Source: Niebla homalea | Lineage: Eukaryota; Ascomycota; Lecanoromycetes; Lecanorales; Ramalinaceae | NCBI GenBank assembly: GCA_019925105.1 | Contig: JAHGAU010000040.1 | Coordinates: forward strand, 62,001 to 126,000 | DNA: 64,000 bases | Direction of reading: 5' to 3' | Shown: positions 34,853 through 49,100 of the stretch, piece by piece | Numbering within the stretch: position 1 is the stretch's first letter | How the letters are laid out: each line of letters opens with the position of its first letter | The notes under the pieces: model-generated | Database searches by the model: none | What the model was told of the DNA's origin: nothing | What the model saw: the letters and a program-made list of their open reading frames with translations, nothing else | Made by a program: the position numbers and the translations under genes

Positions 34853-37115
34853 CGTCAGTGCCTTAGTCTGCCTCTGTGTCTGCTCGTTGATTGGGACATG
34901 CACCCTTAGGTCTACTGGCGTAGGAGAGTTCCTGTGGTGAGTACGTATGTCTGCGATCTTAAAGCCATCCCCAGTGATAGGCAAGCAATATTGTGCGCAA
35001 GAACATGGGGCTTGGGGGGGGGGATAGGTGACCGCGATTCGTTTCCCGCAAGAGCGATGCGGACACGCTTCTCGAACCTCTCGGATGCCGGCTATCACGC
35101 AGTGCAGCTTCTCGTTGAGATCATGTGCAGAAAGCCCCCATTCAGGAATTGTAACCTGCATGTCACGGCATTGCGTGATAGGACTTCCTCGGTCCTCTTT
35201 TGACTTCTCCGGGTTCTATTACCGTCCACACAGCAGCTACCAGCGATGGATTTTTTGGAGTACGGTAGTGTGGACCCACTACCCGAGTGGGGTAGCGCGC
35301 CGATTAGTGGACTTCTTAGGTTTCTCCCGTCCCCTTACAAACTCGGGATATATGCTGGATTGCCGCCATGTGCTAAAAGCAGAAAGAGAACCTCGATCTG
35401 CTATTGATAGTGTTGAGATCGCGCGCATTAGGTTTTCACAGCATATTATAGCTCTCAAAATGGGCAATCTGGCTGGAAGGCCCCCCCAATGTTTCCAATG
35501 CTCCCAGATGCACCAAATTCAGAGCAGTTCTAGGCCCCGGAGATATCCCCACTCTAAAAACATACGTTGCGCATGACATCGTTCACCTCCATTGTCGGTG
35601 CGTCACCCCACTCGAACATGAGGTGGTTTCCAAACTCTAATGGCTGATACATTATTCCCTTAAGGTAGGCGGAAGGAAAGGACCGCGTCCCCCACCGTGA
35701 ACCCTAAATCTAATTTGCTCGATCCCTACGTGTTTGTAGTGTTTTCTATTGGCCTGTCTCAGGACCTGAGCTACAGGGACCTCGCCATCGAGGCACCCCC
35801 GCCGTGGCCCGGCCACGGGGTGAAGCCAGGGCTGAGAACCTCCCCGCAAGAGCTGGGAACCTGGGGCTATCTATATAGAGCTATGTACACAAAAGGATTG
35901 GGCGGGTGGGCAATTTTGATAAGAGCCGTTGTCCAAGGAGGTCCTCAATGATGAGATGAAGAACTCAGGTATTTAGGTGAGCTGGCTCACACAAATCTCT
36001 GAGTTCCCCCGCGCGGCCCCTGAAGAGCCGCTTAGCCGACAGGTGGCCACTCCGCATATCCGGCAAACTACACCCTTCACAATTCCGCCTGGGCCGGAGA
36101 TTTGCATAGTAGTCTGTCAATTGTCGTTGTATACTCTAAGTCTTACAACAGCAGTCACGAGTCAGGCGTAAGTCAACCGGGGGGTTGTACCCTCCCACAA
36201 ACGGCAGAGCACGCTCATTGGTCTTACCTTGCATCAACTGGACAGGTCTTCTTCTCTCCTGCTCAATATGATCATGCATTTGCCTGAAGCAGTATAGAGA
36301 ATTTGCTTGTATGATTACGTAAATGATTCTTCCATCTGAGAACGACGCAACACTCCACCTTTCAGCTTACTTATACGGGTGACTTTATAGTTACAAGTCC
36401 CCTTTCTGTCAGACAGGATGTATTTTCTCAGCACATCACACCTCCACGGATTTCCAGGGACCAGTCGATGTATCCTCGTAATGCTCTTTAGGCTGCTATG
36501 CACCACCTGTGGAGACGTATTCTTTGCCAAATATTCGCACACGTTGCGATCCTCGTCATCTCTCTTGACGTGTGTGATACATATCGCCACTCATGAAGCG
36601 TGTTCTATTCACAATAGGTCTGTGATTCATGAAGGATCCACGAATGACGGAACCTGGCTCGCGATCTACAAAGTGGATCTTTACTACCGTGCATGACACC
36701 AATCTCGCCAGTCAGGGAACCTGCAACCTGATCCAGGCCTTCTCATGTGTGAGAGGCTATTCATGCAAGAGACCGCAAATCAAGAGGGAGATCTGCGAAG
36801 TGCATTTCGGGTGTCCTCGCAGTTTGTGTTCGCCGTATGTTGGTCTCATCAAGGGACCATTGCGGTTAAACATGGCTTTCCAATGGGATGACGCGATTTC
36901 TTATTGGCTAGGGTATGCAGCTTATCTCATGGAGGTGTCTCTGCCTGACATCACGACTCGCGATAGGTTGTCCAGGTTTATTATGTCTTCAGTGAAAGAA
37001 GGACACAACCCTCCGACAGTACCATTGCCATTTGACTGAGTGACCCGCTGTAGAAGAGCTCCAATCGTTCCAAACAGATCTTCCGTTATTCATTGTCCAT
37101 CCTGCCAAACCTGCC
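34853..37115. promoter_or_regulatory. Divergent intergenic region between N-methyltransferase and PKS-NRPS
   Basis: About 2.3 kb between the two start codons. It should hold the promoters of both genes. The minus-strand frame of the methyltransferase stays open to 35161, but that extension has no recognised similarity. Short frames (up to 182 codons at 35028-35576 and 136 codons at 36629-37039, both plus strand) have no domain I recognise. I found no binding site that I could assign to a specific regulator. Confidence 0.4.
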
Positions 37116-40100
37116 ATGTCAGAGCGACCCCCTCTGGCTGTCGTTGGCTATGCTTACAGAGCACCTGGTGTCGGTAGAAAGGGTCTTTGGGAGTTCCTAG
37201 AAGAGGGAAAATCTGCGTGGTCGCCTATTCCACCTGACCGTTTCAATCAGGATGCATATCATCACTCAGACCCAGAAAAACCTGGTTTCATCTCGTCCAA
37301 AGGGGCTCACTTCCTGCCGGACGACATATACGCTTTCGATCCATCTTTCTTCAAGATCAGCGCCGAGGAAGCCCGCGCTATGGACCCGCAGCATCGACTT
37401 CTGCTCGAATGTGCTTTTGAGGCTACAGAGGACGCTGGCCTCACAATCCCCGATCTCCTCGACTCTGACGCGGGCGTATTTGCAGCCGGCGTCGACTCGG
37501 AATATAACGTTGCCATGGCGGATGATATGCCAACTTCGTCAAAGTACATGGCGCTTGGCGTTGCGCCAACTATGTTCGCCAATCGTTTATCTTATTTCTT
37601 CGGTCTTACCGGGCCGAGTATCACCGTGGACGCTGCCTGCGCTTCCAGCTCCTATGCACTCCACCTCGCATGTCAGAACATTCTAGCCGGGGAATGCTCC
37701 ACAGCCTTTGTTGGAGGCACGAAGCTTCTCAACGGCCCGACTCAATGGAGTGGGCTGGATACGATGGGGTGCGTGAGCTATACCCAAAACCCAATTATTG
37801 GCAGAGGACCGTTATCATAGGCTGACCTGACACCTAGGACACTGTCATCAGAGGGCAAGTGCTTTTCGTACGACACCAGGGCGTCAGGTTTTGGAAAGGG
37901 CGAAGGGGCTGCCTGTATAATTATCAAGCGATTTTCAGACGCACTCGCTTGCGGTGACCCGGTCCGAGCCATAATCCGCAATACGGCCTGTAATCATTCA
38001 GGACGCACACAAGGAATCTCGATGCCATCCCGCGCTGGTCAGGAGGAGCTTCTATTTAGATTGCACCGCGATATTGGTGTCCAACCCAGCGAAACTACGT
38101 TTGTGGAGGTAAGGCATTGCGCATGTGTTTCTAGAATTATACGAAGACTTATTGCGGAAGGCTGTAAAATGCACGTGCAGCAAGCTAAATTTGGGTATAG
38201 GGCCATGGAACTGGAACACCAATTGGGTAAGCGTTCATTCATATGGGCTTTCACGTCCCACTCAGTCCTTCCTGCTAATAGACCAGAGATCCAATCGATG
38301 CTAGCGCCATCTCGTCGGTGATTGGAAGTAGCAGATCTCCTTCTGATCCAGTACATATTGGGTCAGTGAAATCAAATCTGGGGTCAGTTTTCTCCTGCTC
38401 TCTACTTCAGGGAGACTCTGACGCTGAGAGTATGCCTGTAGTCATCTCGAAGGTGCTAGTGGTCTGATCTCAATCATCAAATGCATCATGATGCTGGAGC
38501 GCGGAGTCATGCTGCCCAATGCCAATTTCACAGAGCTGAACCCGAAGATTGAGCATCGCGAGCGTTTGAAGGTAAGTTTGTGAAGCTGCTAGAGCCCAAT
38601 CTATGTGAGGATGATGAATAGATGGAGCAGGTACTGGCCAAGTCGGCACCATGGCCGTCTGGTGCGTTGAAAAGAGCCTGCGTGAGCAATTTTGGTTTGT
38701 CCACTCCTACCAGGAAATAAATCCTGAAGCAAATTCCATGCTTTCCGCTCACACAAGGAAGGTTTTGGTGGCAGTAATGCGGCAATACTACTCGAAGAGG
38801 CGCCAAAGACCCCTTCCCAGGAGAAACGCGACGCGCCCAGTGGTAAAGTAATTCACCACAATATCGACAGCGTTCGATCCGAAGAAAGAACTGATCATGA
38901 CGGATCTGTAATCACAATTACAGGTAGAGAGAAGACGGTCTTGCCAGATCCCCGCGCAACCGATGGCATTTTTGACCATCTATTTCTCTTCTCCGCACAG
39001 TCTATGAACAGTCTTGAAGCCTATGTGTCTTCTTTCGAGAAACGTTTGGAAGAGGCGCCAAAGTCTTTAGAGTCAGTCAAAGACCTTGCCTTCACACTTG
39101 GGCAGCGAAGAACACATTTTGCTCATCGGCTCGCTGTGGCGGCAAACTCCACAACGTCCTTGAAGGATCAACTGAGATCAATACCGAAGGTTACAAAGTC
39201 CGGGAAGACAAAGAACCCTATCGTCGCATTCGTTTTCACCGGACAAGGCTCGCAGTACTTTCAGATGTCTGCCGGTCTTCGACAATACAGCGAATTCGGG
39301 GAAACCATCCTCGCCGCTGAGCAACAACTCCTGAAACTTGGGGCCGCATGGTCTTTGACAGAGGAGCTTGATAAGGATGAGCACATGTCTCGGATTAATG
39401 ATGCTGAGATCAGTCAGCCCGCGTGTACCGCCATCCAGCTCGGCCTTGTTGTTCTGCTTCAATCATGGGGTGTCTTGCCAGTAGCGGTACTCGGCCATTC
39501 CAGCGGGGAGATAGCCGCTGCATTCGCGGCAGGCCTTGTCTCTTTCAAGGCTGCGATCGCGATTGCCTATTTCAGAGGCATCGCTGCCTGCAAAGTCCTC
39601 AAGGATACCAGAGTCCAAGGAGCAATGTTGGCAATCGCGACTGATGCTGAGGAGGCACAAAAATTCTTCGACTTTGCGATTGGCTATGCAGTCGTTGCGG
39701 CATTCAATAGTCCGAAGAGTGTGACCATCTCCGGTGACGTAGCTGCCATCCAGCATATTCAAGAGCTGGCGAAGAAGCAGGGTCTCTTCGTTCGAAGACT
39801 GAGAGTGGGGGTGGCCTATCACTCCCGCCATATGGAACGAGTTGAAGACTCATATCTAGCCTCCATCCAACCAATTTGCTCTTCTGACCAGCCATCACTG
39901 GGTGAAGCATCAACGAAACCATGGTTCATATCTTCGGTCACTTGCCAGAGAGAGTCTGCAGCTGTCGCCCAAGCATCATATTGGGTCAGAAATCTACTTC
40001 AACCAGTTCAATATCTGAACGCAGTGGAAGCCTTGTTCTCGGAAAGTGATAACAGTAATGGCAAAGTCAGAGTACCAGACGCCATTGTCGAGATCGGCCC

Positions 40101-43100
40101 ACACTCAGCGCTACAAAGTCCTACGAAGCAGATACTAGAACGGATCACATCAAAGAATGGCCAGAACCCTCAAATGCACGTGACATATTTTCCCTCGCTT
40201 GTACGCGGCAAGGGGGCGACTACGACTCTGCTAAATCTCGCTGGAAACTTGTTCACAATAGGATCAGAGCTTGATCTTACTGCAATCAACCAGACCAACT
40301 ACTCTCGGGTCCAGGTTATCAAGAATCTCCCATCGTATGCATGGAACAAGACCGCCAGATACATACATCAATCCCGAGTTGCAACAAACAGGCTTCACAA
40401 TGGAACACCTTATAACCGGCTTCTCGGCTGGAAGAGCCCCTATAGCGAAGGGCACGAACAAGCATTCAGGAATGTTTTCACTCTCGAAGACATGCCCTGG
40501 ATTCGGGATCATGTCGTCGCTGGGGACATCCTTTTCCCTTTCACTGGTTTCGTATCCCTTGCCGTCGAGGGTTTCAGATCGCTCAATTCCACCTTGTCGC
40601 AGGGTGTGGTTATACAAGAGCTCCATGTCACCACAAGTCTGAAAATCGAAGAGGACCAGCGCATTGACATTACCACCAAATTCCGACCGGCAGTAACTGG
40701 TACAGAGACGGTTTCGTCGAGCACCTGGGCTTTTGAGATTTTGACTTGGTCAGACTCTTACGGCTGGACAAGACATTCCTACGGCCTCGTTGAGGCGGAC
40801 CATAGTCCCGAGTCTCTCTCGAGAAGCCCAAATGTTCGATCTGCCTTAAGGACACTGGATGACAAAAAACTGCAACACGGGGATGCACAAGACGAGTACG
40901 CTCTTCTACAAAAAAACAGTGATCTTACTTACGGTCCGACTTTTCGTAATATGGTCCACCTTTGGCGCGCACCGGGAGTCACCGTTCAGACAATGGTTTT
41001 GCGCCATTTGGAACCTGACGCCCATGCGGTCCCTGAAGCATCTCCAGTCACCGTTGACCCTCCTACCTTAGACACCGTATTTCACTCGCTCGGTGCCATG
41101 CGAGGGGGAAATGGCGACATGTCATCTATTGTACCTTCATATTGCCTTCGATGGCGAATTTCCAATTTCATTTGTGCGGACGCTGGGCGAGAATTCTCCA
41201 TTGTTGGCAGACTTTTGGGTCGTGATGAGAGGTCGGGTACTATGCACGTGCAATTCGTCATATTCGATGTATCATCAACTTCGCCACCGAAGCCTGTCGC
41301 AGAGATCGGCCCCGTCAAGCTACAATGCATCGCCAGACCGGATGCACAGGATCTGCGCTTCCCAGATAGCTATGCGATCAGGCACGTGCCGTACGTGCAT
41401 CTCCTAGACACACAAGTCCTTTCCGAGATGGTTCAGGGGGCCCCGGCGGAAGTAGATGAACTACGGCGACGGCGTGATCTGGACAATGCTGCGATCTATT
41501 TTCTATCGCGTATGCTCGAGGAGTGTGCAGACGACGACCCGTCGGGCTTACCTTCTCACCGCGCTAAGTTCATCGGCTGGGCCAAACGTACTGTCATGGC
41601 ACAGCAACCTGCTATTCCTGATTCAGTGACCCTGATCGATAAGGTCTCATCCTCTAATGATGCAGGAAAAATGCTGTGTGCAGTTGGTGCACAACTGCCC
41701 CAAATACTACGCGGGGAACAGCAGCCACTGAATATTATGCTTGAGGATGGCCTACTCCAGCGTAATTATGAGCAGTATGACGGATGTAATCGCGTGAACC
41801 AAGCAGCAGGAAGATACATTGCACGTTTAGCAGAATGTGACCCTGAACTCAACATACTGGAGATTGGCGGGGGTACTGCAAGCGCTACGCTGCCTATTCT
41901 CGAAGCCATCCAGAGCGCAACAGTAGGAATGGTGTCATCCTTTCATTATACTTTTACCGACATCAGCGCGGGCTTCTTCGACAATGCCCGCATGAAATTA
42001 TCACAATGGACGGAGCGGATGACCTACAGTAAATTGGACATTTCCCAGGACCCCCTCGCACAAGGATACAATGCTGAGTCTTACGATGTCGTTCTCGCCA
42101 GCAATGTCCTCCATGCCACGCCGGACATTGTTGCAACCTTGAAACACGCCAAGGCCGTACTCAAACCCAATGGGAAGCTCGTTCTTATGGAAGCTGTGCA
42201 AGACGCTGCACCCCATTTCTTGCCATTTGTCTTATTGGATGGATGGTGGCTGTCGAAGGATTCTTACCGCTCACCAATCGATGGACCTCTGTTAACTAAA
42301 GTATTGTGGAGCGATGTGCTCGAAGCAAACGGCTTCTCTGGTGTCGAAGGTCATGTGGATGATTACCCAGGCCAGCCAGAGCATCTTTTTTCTACAATGT
42401 GGTCGACAAAATACGGCGTCATATCGGCTCCAGGCAAGGAAGAAGTCGATCTATCAATCACGGTCTATCATTCTTTCCCCGTGGAAGGAAATATTGAATT
42501 TTTCAAGGCTGTCTCTGATAATCTTACTCATGAGCTAGGCAGTACATCAAGGATGAGGCACCTTCTACAACATGAAAACGACGAGAAGAACCCTCTCTGC
42601 GTCATTCTGGACAGCCAGCAACATAGCGTGTTGAGTGATCTGTCAACGGAGATGTTTAGGAGACTGAAAGGCCTCCTCATGCAGGCATCCAGCTTGCTTT
42701 GGGTTTTGCCGGAGAAATCCCATCCAGACGCCTCAATCATTACAGGGGTGTTGCGCTCTCTGCGCCTTGAAGCAAGCTCGAGCAAGTTACTCCTACTCCA
42801 AGCTCCTTTCAATGCACATGGTGCTAGAGCGATTGCGCGGGTCGTACAGCATATGACCTGGGATCCAAGATCGAAAATCGGTAATGAACAAGAATATTCT
42901 CTGATCGACAACAAGATACATGTCCCGCGACTTCAACTCAACGAAGCTCCAAGGAAGACATTTATCGAAGAGGCGGGAGGATCGACGAAAAAGGAGGAGA
43001 ATATCTGGGATGCGGACGGCGCAATCGAGATGACAGTGGATGTCGTTGGCAGTCCTGACCCTGTATTCTTCCGGCACAGCGACATCCTGAATACAGAACT

Positions 43101-46100
43101 GGGCGATAACGAGATTGTCGTGCGCGTTGGGGCGGTTGGCATGAACTTCCGGGACCTGCTCCTGGTCCTTGGGACTCTATCATGGCATGCCCCTGGCCTT
43201 GAGGGGGCTGGCGTTATTGTTGATGTTGGGTCCCGAGTAAGCGACTTGCAGATTGGCGACCGTGTCTTCTATGTTGTCCACGAAGCTGGTATGGCAAACT
43301 TCGTGCGGATGCCGAGCTTGCGCGCCCACAGACTTCCAGTCGGTATAGACATGGTTGATGCAGCATCCATGCCAGTTGCGTACGGTACGGCGATCACGAG
43401 TATCATCGACGCTGGTCGCTTGCAGAGAGGAGAAACCGTCCTCATTCATAGTGCATCAGGAGCAGTCGGACAGGCCTGCATCATGATTGCTCAGCAAGTA
43501 GGCGCTCGCATATTTGCTACAGCAGGCTCAGTGAGTAAGCGAGAATTCGTTGCACAAACCTTTGGCATTCCGACAACTCAGATCTTTTCGAGTCGAACCT
43601 CTGAGTTCAAGGATGAGATATTACAGGCGACGGATGACCGAGGGGTTGATGTGGTTGTCAATTCACTTAGCGGCCACCTACTTCAACAGACCTGGGAGTT
43701 GATCGCAGAGAATGGTAGGTTCATCGAGATTGGAAAGAAAGATCTCCTCGAGAACAGCTATCTCCCAATGAGACACTTCGACAAGAATGTGACCTTCAGC
43801 GCTGTTGATCTACGGAAAGTCGCTACCGCGAGACCCCAAGCAGTTAACGAATGGCTGTCGAGCATCGCTCGCATGGTCGAAGGTCAGGAAGTCATGCCTA
43901 TTCGCCCAGTGACCGGCATCCCCATTTCTCAAATCAAGACAGGCCTGCGGAAGCTACAGTCCGGTCAGAACATTGGCAAGATTGTTGTTACCTTGGGACC
44001 CAATGAGACTGTGATGGTAGAGCGCCCCTCGCTATTGAGCGCACGGTCGGGGAGTCTGTTGGACAAAGATGCCACATACTTAATTTCAGGTGGGACTGGA
44101 GGGCTCGGTCGCGCTTTAGCACCTTGGATGATCGAGAAGGGTGCTCGAAATTTAGTCCTCTTGGGGCGCAGTAGCACTCCCAGCGCAAAGGTGGTTGAAT
44201 TACTCAAACGATATGAAGGCACCGACGTCTGCGTCAGGGCTCTTTCCTGTGATGTTGGCTCGCGCACTGACGTGATCCGCACTACCGAGGCTTTGAGGGA
44301 CCTTCCTCGAGTGCGCGGTATAATCCATGGGGCTCTTTACTTGCGAGTAAGTGGACATGACGTCGAGCATTGCTTCAACACTGACTGTGCTTGAGGATGC
44401 AATATTCGTTGATGCTACATCTGAAGACTGGCAGCAAGTAATGGGACCTAAGGTCAAAGGAGCGTGGCACCTACATGAGCTCTTCCCGAACCTCGATTTC
44501 TTCGTATCCTTGTCCTCTATGACCGGCCTGGTTGGCAGGATTGGAACCTCGTTGTATGCTGGTACTTCGGTACGTTCTAAATTCCGATCGTATAGTGGGC
44601 TCGTCGCTAACAGAAGGTCGAGACATTCCTCGACGCATTCTCAGAATATCGATTCAAGCTAGGATTACCCGCTGTTGCTCTTGATTTGCCCATCGTCGAA
44701 GACGTTGGCCTTGCAGTCGAGCGTGGCACGATTGAGCAGGTCAAAGCTCACCTAGGCGTCACCATAAGTGAAGACCAATTCTACACACTGATCGAAGGAG
44801 CCATCGTTGGGCCATCATCTGGACTCAACGCGGATGGAAGAAGTCTATCGTGGAAATTAGCTTCAAAATCGGAAATTGATTTCCTGGCTTGGGAGCATTT
44901 CAACCCACTGTCCGTAATGCGGCGTCAGCGAACAGATTCCAGTGGCGTGAAAGCTAGTTCCGATAAAAACAATAAGCTTCAGGACCTTGTCAGAGACGGG
45001 TCTCCCAAGCTCCTTATGGATGCGTTGAGCGACAAAGTATCGTCCATTACGATGATCGATAGAGATGACATTACACCCGATAGGAGCTTGAATGACTACG
45101 GCCTCGACAGCTTGTTCTCCTTGGAGCTTCGTAACTGGATTCGGCGAAGTTTGGATGTTGACGTGGCGCTCAAGGACATCACTACCGCAAGAGACTTAAA
45201 GGCTCTTGTGGACCAGATTCTCCTCCTTAGGAACAGTACGGGATCCGCATCGACGCTCCCACAAAGCAAAAACCTTCCGAATGCCCTTGATGAAGATGAG
45301 CTGATATCCGACAAGCCCTTGAATGAGATGCATCTGCTTGGTGTAAGAGACGAAGAGCGAGAAGACATTCAGAAGTACCTCCAGTCAATTGGCATTGACG
45401 TCTTTAACATAGAATCGGTATTGAGCTGTGCACCAGTACAAGAAGGAATCCTGTTCGCCCAGTTGAAGAGTCAGGGGCGTCAATACTGGGAGTGCTTGAC
45501 GCTGAAACTAACACCAGAAGGTGCCAACGGATGCGTCGATATTGACAAGGTCGCAGCCGCCTGGAAAGCCCTCTGCGTGGCGCAACCCATGCTCAGGACC
45601 GTCTTTACGAGCTCTCCATCGAGCATAGGCGCGTTCCAGCAAATCATCTTAAAGAAGACGGACCCTTCCATTTCTCGTGCGACCGTTGACTTGCAGGCAG
45701 GGCTCAAATCGATCCTAGAGACCATGAAAGAGCCCCATTTTGCAACGGCACAACCACCACACCATTTACATCTCACCCAGGCTTCTGACTCTGTCGTTTA
45801 CGCGTCCTTTTACATGAACCACGCTCTCTTCGATGATAGATCGTTCCGACTCATTGGTCAGCAGCTCCGTCAGGCGTACGTAGATCTGGCCAGTGTGACC
45901 AAAGGTCTCGATATTAGCAGGTACATTAGGTGGGTCCGGGATCATCCACAGCCCGCGAAAGACTACTGGACAGCCCACCTGACTGGCACTGGACCGTGCC
46001 TCATCTCAATTCTGACATCTTCCGAGACAAGCCTGTTGGATAACAACTCTCCACCTTACATTGATGTATCAATCAACCAACTACGCATGCTCCATCCATT

Positions 46101-49100
46101 CTGTCGCCAACACGGTGTAACTGTGGCTAATGTAGTGCAAGTTGCATGGGCTGTCGTCCTACGTCAGTTCAACGAATCGCAGTCAGCGGTTTTCGGCTGT
46201 GGCCAGTCCCAAGTAGGGGCAGTTGAAGGTGATGAAACTACTTTGGGGCCGCTCCTTGCGAACATGATCTGCAGGATTGATGTGGGTGAAGGAATGACAC
46301 CTCTGGAATTGTTGAAGAAGGCAAGAGAGGACTCAATATGTGCCCTGGACCTCCCTAGCTATTCAATGGGGGAACTTCATGAGGCCATTGGGCTTGGGAG
46401 TTTATCACTTTTTGACACGGCAATGACAATCGTTCGTTATCCTCCTGAAAAGCCTACGACTGCGGATGGAATTCGGGCAGAATGTTTACTGCCAGAGGAA
46501 AACCCCACTGAGGTAGGTACTTCGGCCCATCTAGAATACTCCTGTATCGCGCTGACGTCACATACTTACTCTCCAGTATGCCGTGCTGGTGGGTGTAGGC
46601 TATGACAACGACAGCATCGAAGCAAGGTTGTGGTATGATGCTACCAGGGTCTCTCGGTCTTTAGCAGCACAACTCGGACCGTTATTTACGGCGGTGGCAA
46701 TGAAGATTGTCGATGACCCAGAACAGTCGATTGAAGCTCTCGAGTCGTCAATCAGTAAACCTTCAGCGGCCTTTTCAGCTCAAGATATTGCAAGAACCAT
46801 ATATCGTGAAGCGGCTTCTCAGTGCGAAATCGCGGCCAGCTCACTCGAGGACATCTATCCCTGCAGTCCTTCACAGCAGCAGCAGATCCAGGCATCTGTC
46901 CAACAAAAGCATGGGGGCTGTTTGGACCAGTACGTCTTCAGAGTGCCGAAACATTCATCACGGACCCGACTACATAACGCGTGGGATGCGGTGGCAGCAG
47001 TCAGCCCTACACTACGTACACGTATCGTATCCCTAAAGCAGGGTGGTATCTATCAAGTCACTGTGAGAGCCACGCCGGGCTGGAATGGAGAGGTGTCCCT
47101 CTCTGATTATATCCAATGGGACAGGGACTTTCGGATCCGCTATGGCGGGCCCCTATGCCGATTCGGCGAGGTGGATCAGCCAGACGGCGAGACATACTTC
47201 ATTCTCTCACTGCACCCTGCAATCCACGATCCATGGACACTCCGACTTATCGTGAATGCCGTAAGGACGGCATATAATAATCATGGCGAGCCACCACCAC
47301 CTTTCCCGTCTTTCAGCACCTATATGCGCCACTTATCAGGTCGCAAAAATCAGCAAAAGGCACAAGTTTTTGGGAGAGCTTGGCCTGCGTGGTCCGACGA
47401 AGCCTCAATGCAGTTCCCACATATGCCTCACGGTGCACCTGAGCCAGATCTCTCCGGTTCGAGCTCGTTGGACATCCCAATGCCCAGTACTGGTTCAAGT
47501 AACGGAGGTGTGCCGAGGGCACTTGCTGTGCTCCATGCTGCCTGGGCATTGTGTCTCTCAAGGCTGAGTGGAGACAGTAAAGCCTGTTTCGGTGTTCATG
47601 TGGACGGCCGTAATATACCAGTTGACGGCATTGCTCGCATGAACGGGCCACTTGCAGCCGTTGTTCCTTGTACCATAGACCTGGCCACGTTAGCAACCGG
47701 CGAGTCGCTTCTTGGAGCTGTCCGTGAACACGTAGACTCCGTGACGCCATTCCTTCGCATATCAAGCTCAACCGAAACATCTACGGACCACGACATGGAA
47801 TCGGTGTCACAATCATTCCGGAATATTCTCATTGTTCAGAGCGATCCTGCATCACTTGGGCAAACCGGGTCGCTAGAGCTTCTTGAACTCATACAGACAA
47901 GATCATCAGAAAGCTCGCTCAATGGAGCCAGGCTAGTAACACGCTGCAGTATCTTAGCCGAAGAGACTCTACGCATCGAGATACAATACGACAAGCAGGT
48001 CATCTCTCCAGAAGACATTGATATCCTGTTGGTGCAATACAAGCATGCCATAATGCAGCTCCTCTTGAAGGCCACGGCCCCATTGGTAGATCTGGAGCCT
48101 GTGAGTGATCACGAGAAGTCAATACTCCTCGATTGGAACACAAACAGCCCCAGCCGCGTGGATGCATGCATCCAAGATCAGATAAGCGATGTAGCTAAAC
48201 GACAACCTTCTGCCCCTGCCGTTTGCTCTTGGGATTACGACCTCGACCACGGACATCTGGATGATCTCTCGGATCGAATGGCTGTTCTGCTACAAGAAAA
48301 GGGCGTCAAAGCTGGGACGATGATGCCATTCTTCTGCGAAAAGTCTGCCGTAGCTGCCATCATCATGGTTGGAATCTTGAAAGCTGGAGGAACTCTCGTC
48401 GCCATGGACTTGGACCATCCCGCCCAAAGGTTGGCCACTATCCTGAAGGACGTTGGTGCGTCTATAATCATCACCTCGTCTGCGTTGTGCGAGAGGGTCA
48501 AGGAAAAGGTGGAGGCTAAGATTACTGTTGTTGTCGATATGGAGAGCGTCCAAAGTCTACCCACCGGCAGTCATCGAATTGTCATCCAACCTTCGAACAC
48601 ATGCTACGTCGTCTACACTTCAGGGAGCACAGGCAAACCCAAAGGGATTGTAATCTCACACTCCAACTTTGCCACGAGCGTGCATCATAATCGCGGCCTC
48701 TTTGGCATGACAGCAGCAACCAGGACTCTGCAATTCTCCAACTTCATTTTCGATGCGGTCATGTACGAAGTCTTCATGACCTTGGTATCAGGAGGCTGCG
48801 TCTGCTTCGCTCAGGAATCAGAGAGACTCAATGATATCCCGGGTGCCATCCAGCGCATGCGTGTCAATTATGCAATATTGACACCGTCTACAGTCACGGT
48901 TTTCAGGCCTTCCGATGTGCCAACTTTGCGCACGTTGTTACTTTGTGGGGAGACCTTCTCAAAGGACATGGTAGAGCGATGGAAACATGTCCGGCTTATC
49001 AATGGTTACGGGCCTGGTGAAACGACCGTCTCATCGTCACAATGTGTGTTGTCACCTACTTCTGGCATACACCATCTAAATATTGGACGACCTGTTGCTT

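Noticed and set aside
38109..38761. Apparent decay of the KS domain (no long frame for about 650 bp)
   Set aside because: Five short introns restore GHGTGTPIGDPID, GHLEGASG and the end of the KS, with exact phase at every join.
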